The position numbers and the translations under genes are program-made. The notes under the pieces were generated by a model. That model made no database searches. It saw nothing but the letters and a program-made list of their open reading frames with translations, and was not told the origin of the DNA. 18,108 bases of DNA from Croceicoccus sp. (GTDB lineage Bacteria; Pseudomonadota; Alphaproteobacteria; Sphingomonadales; Sphingomonadaceae). This document shows, in pieces, positions 16,801 through 18,108 of this stretch (the stretch's first letter is position 1; each line of letters begins with the position of its first letter). The DNA lies in NCBI GenBank assembly GCA_029936705.1, contig JAPYSD010000020.1, positions 1-18,108 on the forward strand. The letters are read 5' to 3'.

Positions 16801-17108
16801 ACAAGGTGCTGTCCGCCGATGTCAGCGACAGCGCGTGGCAGGCCTATCTGAAGGGCGAGCGCGGCATCTTTACCCGCCGCGCGGTGCGCCTGATCGACAG
16901 CGCCGATGCGCGCCTGATCGTCGAGCATTTCGAAGCCGACAGCGAGTTCCGCGAACACGTCAATCGCTACATCCACGACTTCGAGGCGATGCTGCGCAAC
17001 CTGCTGGCCACGCGCGAAGGCAATTCGCTAGCCGTGACCGTGCTGTCGAGCGACATGGGCAAGCTCTATGTCGCGCTGGCCCAGTCGATCGAGCGGCTGC
17101 GCAGGTAA
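13836..17108 (+). CDS. Giant membrane-anchored coiled-coil protein (TipN-like architecture)
   Basis: The protein is 1090 aa. A charged, probably cytoplasmic N-terminus (1-65) is followed by two membrane helices (about 67-89 and 100-125). A nearly unbroken helical, Glu/Ala/Arg/Leu-rich rod then runs to about residue 960. Residues 318-694 contain 13 exact 29-residue repeats. The last ~130 residues form a distinct domain (from about DDHFARRVTQITESLN to LAQSIERLRR), with SSDMGKLYVALAQ, that I recall at the C-terminus of similar long alphaproteobacterial proteins. Caulobacter TipN, a new-pole marker, has the same layout (two N-terminal membrane helices, then a long coiled coil). Homology to TipN is not established, and automatic annotation may call such proteins 'apolipoprotein-like' or 'ATPase'; no P-loop is visible. 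ATG 13836 is preferred (GGACGGG 8 bp upstream); GTG 13827 would add three residues. Confidence 0.9.
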   Translation: MNRRRNIIRLGQEDQGDTLEPGESGELGRQDARAPAENHAEPSHYELTDDMAYADSAFEADAPRRAGWIIPVLAATALAAWTVFFAFAQFVGGAVPTDFAAWAALIAQWSMPAALIVALWMLALRHSRAEAGRFADAAASLRNESVALEERLGKVNAELSIAREFLTAQGRDLESLGRIASERLSENAGRLQELITDNGEQVDRLHGVSGAALDNMEKLRGQLPVLTNAARDLVNSIGQAGEGAHGQINRLTEGFGRLGQAGEASTLKVDEMRARVNEALAEFERCADQLGSIASDRFAALDAEGSALRERLDRQEIEALAAVRERAEAMERILDQARNRLAEVEIEAVDALQERLAKLEHESGDIAGRIARGETEALDRLREQLADLGREADTLFAGFDGSGAGAINSWRGRLSAVNDEADALMERFAEVGAEAIAAWRERMAEGGREAATMFSGLDRKSEETLETVGSRVSMLSLEIGRLHGELLQHGETLETEIAGRVDRSEAATRALSDRLRAGLEALDGEIEQRRQKGEAAGRNLTEALATQLDEVDGRIEERRLSYIAAQREFGDAVTGQLDDFDARIEQRRQAYHDVQREFGEAIAQQFVAIEQGFEERRLRQLAAGREMTEAAAEHLDAIDRSFEERREARIAAGQESLALLDAQLAEIDGELDERRRRQQATSESLARHAEIISGRIADFGKRMQQVAESGREAESLVGDSLTTLAAKLTESREALSGTDKAVLALTDNSVRLLELIEASSRHTREALPASLDEAETRLTSVADRMEGLRAALGEAGENSKTLDGAVEAARNSTRAAIAELEQLHDHLKERGSEHAAQIADLRDTLALARTDSEAMAEAAEATLGGAISRLAEASREAVANIEGTSSDAVRAIAEKLAHDSGIVVSEALQNSTKDALETLDAAVSRATSAARDAAGELEEHLNRVNEITGHLEYRVAEARRRAEEDIDDHFARRVTQITESLNSTAIDIDKVLSADVSDSAWQAYLKGERGIFTRRAVRLIDSADARLIVEHFEADSEFREHVNRYIHDFEAMLRNLLATREGNSLAVTVLSSDMGKLYVALAQSIERLRR
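14787..15917 (+). repeat. Thirteen tandem 87-bp (29-residue) coding repeats in the coiled-coil gene
   Basis: From residue 318 to 694 the protein can be cut into 13 consecutive 29-residue units with no insertion or deletion. Position 6 is hydrophobic in all 13 units, position 9 is Arg in 12 of 13, position 20 is Leu/Ile/Met/Phe in 10 and position 24 is hydrophobic in 11. The last six units share a sharper [I/F/L]-[E/D]-[E/Q]-R-R signature, whose first bases are at 15411, 15498, 15585, 15672, 15759 and 15846, exactly 87 bp apart. The repeat is clear in protein but diverged in DNA, so it is old. Confidence 0.88.
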
Positions 17109-17115
17109 GGGGTTT

Positions 17116-17150
17116 GGGGCGGGAACGGCGGGGTCCGCCCTTCCCGGCCC
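17116..17150. terminator. Hairpin terminator between convergent genes
   Basis: GGGAACGGCGG (17121-17131) pairs with CCGCCCTTCCC (17135-17145) across a 3-base loop. The stem has two perfect 5-bp arms separated by one C-C mismatch, with possible further G-C pairing outside (17117-17120 with 17146-17150). It lies in the 49-bp gap between the stops of the coiled-coil gene and the DUF1467 gene, so it can serve both strands. There is no T-run, which is common for terminators in GC-rich alphaproteobacteria; it might instead be a transcript-end stabiliser. Confidence 0.6.
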
Positions 17151-17157
17151 ACGGAGC

Positions 17158-17472
17158 CTACTTGGCGGGTTCCGCGGTGGTCAGCGCCTGTTCCGCCTCC
17201 AGATCGGGCGGCGCGGGGAAGAAGTCGATGTCCTCCGCGGTGATCCAGCCCTTCTCGTAATTCACGTAGAACAGCACGAACAGCACGGCGGCCAGCAGGG
17301 TCGTGCGCCCGACGATACGCCAGGGCCGGAAATTGACCGGCGCGCTGTCGGCATGACCCGCGTCCGGCACCGTGCCCATGTCATGGTGCGTCCTGATGCC
17401 GAAAGGCATCACGATGAAGGCGCTGAAGATCCACAACAGGAAGTAGATCGCGATTCCGGAAGTCCACTGCAT
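17158..17472 (-). CDS. DUF1467 family membrane protein
   Basis: This encodes a 104-aa protein with two membrane helices (about 4-24 and 52-72). It carries the family pattern SGIAIYFLLWIFSAFIVMPFGIRTH followed by DSAPVNFRPWRI. Function is unknown; DUF1467 proteins are typical of alphaproteobacteria, where I recall them next to rnj and proS. The ATG at 17472 is chosen over longer in-frame starts because it begins the conserved MQWTSG segment and lies 16 bp after the rnj stop. The C-terminal ~25 residues are Pro/Ala/Glu-rich and probably disordered. proS does not follow here; the coiled-coil gene converges instead. Confidence 0.88.
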   Translation of the reverse strand: MQWTSGIAIYFLLWIFSAFIVMPFGIRTHHDMGTVPDAGHADSAPVNFRPWRIVGRTTLLAAVLFVLFYVNYEKGWITAEDIDFFPAPPDLEAEQALTTAEPAK

Positions 17473-17488
17473 GGACGCGGGATTAGGC

Positions 17489-18108
17489 CTAGCCCGCGTC
17501 CATCGCAAGCACCGCGACCTGCGGGTTCTTGCCTGACCAGCGCCGCGCCGCACGCCGCGCGGCAAGCCTTGCGGCTTCCTGCACCGCGTCGGGATCGCGT
17601 GCGCGCCCCTTCAGCCGGGCAATCGCCGTGGCGACGTCACTTTTTGCCTCGTCGAGGAAATCGTCCATGTCCTCCACCAGCGGCAGGCCGATGGCGTTGA
17701 TCAGCACCTCGCCCTTCGATCCGGAAGGCGGCAGGACCACGGTGATGTGCCCGTTATGCGCAAGGCGCCGACGTTCGACGATCGATTCGCCGTCGGCGGG
17801 GACGATGATGTCGCCATCGAGCACGAGCCGTCCGGCCCTGCTCTCTCCGATCTTGCCGGGCTTGCCGGGAGCGAGGCGAATGATGTCGCCGTTCTTCTGG
17901 ACCACCTGCTTCGGAATACCGGCCTTTGCACCGACACGGGCCTGCTCGGCCATGTGCCGCATCTCGCCGTGAACGGGCACCAGGATCTCGGGCCGGATCC
18001 AGCCGTAGAGCGCCTCGAGCTCCGGACGGCCTGGGTGGCCGGACACGTGGATCAGTTCCTGCCGGTCGGTGACCATGTCGATCCCGCGCGACGCGAGCTG
18101 GTTCATGA
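17489..18108 (-). CDS. rnj: Ribonuclease J (C-terminal part)
   Basis: The frame runs in from the right edge and ends at TAG 17489-17491, leaving about the last 206 residues of an enzyme of roughly 550. RNase J is a metallo-beta-lactamase/beta-CASP nuclease with 5'-3' exonuclease and endonuclease activity in RNA decay and rRNA processing. Visible are the HVSGHPGRPEL motif and the PVHGEMRHM motif of the catalytic core, then a C-terminal domain starting near DGDIIVPADGESIVERR. The N-terminal HxHxDH metal site is outside the window. The ATG at 18106 is internal, not the start. It is probably co-transcribed with the DUF1467 gene. Confidence 0.95.
   Translation of the reverse strand, partial: MNQLASRGIDMVTDRQELIHVSGHPGRPELEALYGWIRPEILVPVHGEMRHMAEQARVGAKAGIPKQVVQKNGDIIRLAPGKPGKIGESRAGRLVLDGDIIVPADGESIVERRRLAHNGHITVVLPPSGSKGEVLINAIGLPLVEDMDDFLDEAKSDVATAIARLKGRARDPDAVQEAARLAARRAARRWSGKNPQVAVLAMDAG

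Overview
The window is chromosomal DNA from a GC-rich alphaproteobacterium. It most likely belongs to the Sphingomonadales (Erythrobacteraceae/Sphingomonadaceae type). The reasons are the protein sequences, the gene order trpG-trpD-trpC-moaC-moeA-lexA with convergent comEC and then gltX-gltA, a GTTC-N7-GTTC type LexA box, and an rnj-DUF1467 pair. There are no tRNA or rRNA genes, insertion sequences, CRISPR arrays or phage genes, and coding density is very high. No gene-free stretch exceeds 300 bases; the longest is about 256 bp, at 13580-13835.

Region 1 (1-3838, + strand) is a tightly packed operon. It holds the 3' end of trpG, then trpD and trpC (tryptophan synthesis), then moaC and moeA (molybdenum cofactor synthesis). 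All four junctions are 4-base stop/start overlaps (ATGA, ATGA, GTGA, TTGA), so the two pathways are probably translated as one coupled series.

Region 2 (3839-9980) starts with lexA, which has its own promoter and a perfect GTTC-N7-GTTC operator, so it should repress itself within the SOS response. A ComEC-family DNA-uptake channel converges on lexA. gltX (glutamyl-tRNA synthetase) is divergent from comEC and is followed by gltA (citrate synthase) and a small two-helix membrane protein.

Region 3 (9981-17108) is the least understood part. Three genes on the - strand form a probable operon: a polytopic membrane protein with a nucleotidyltransferase-like N-terminus, an all-helical protein of unknown function, and a histidine-kinase-like protein. 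The kinase-like protein resembles the PleC/DivJ/PdhS group but has proline where the phosphorylated histidine should be. Divergent from them is a giant membrane-anchored coiled-coil protein (1090 aa) carrying 13 uninterrupted 29-residue repeats. Its layout (two N-terminal membrane helices, then one long coiled coil) resembles the polarity factor TipN. A pseudokinase beside a TipN-like scaffold makes this block the best candidate for an undescribed system, perhaps in cell polarity or envelope organisation; that role is inference. A possible four-cysteine microprotein lies in the divergent intergenic region.

Region 4 (17109-18108, - strand) holds the 3' part of rnj (ribonuclease J) followed by a DUF1467 membrane protein. 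A strong hairpin between the converging genes probably terminates transcription from both sides.
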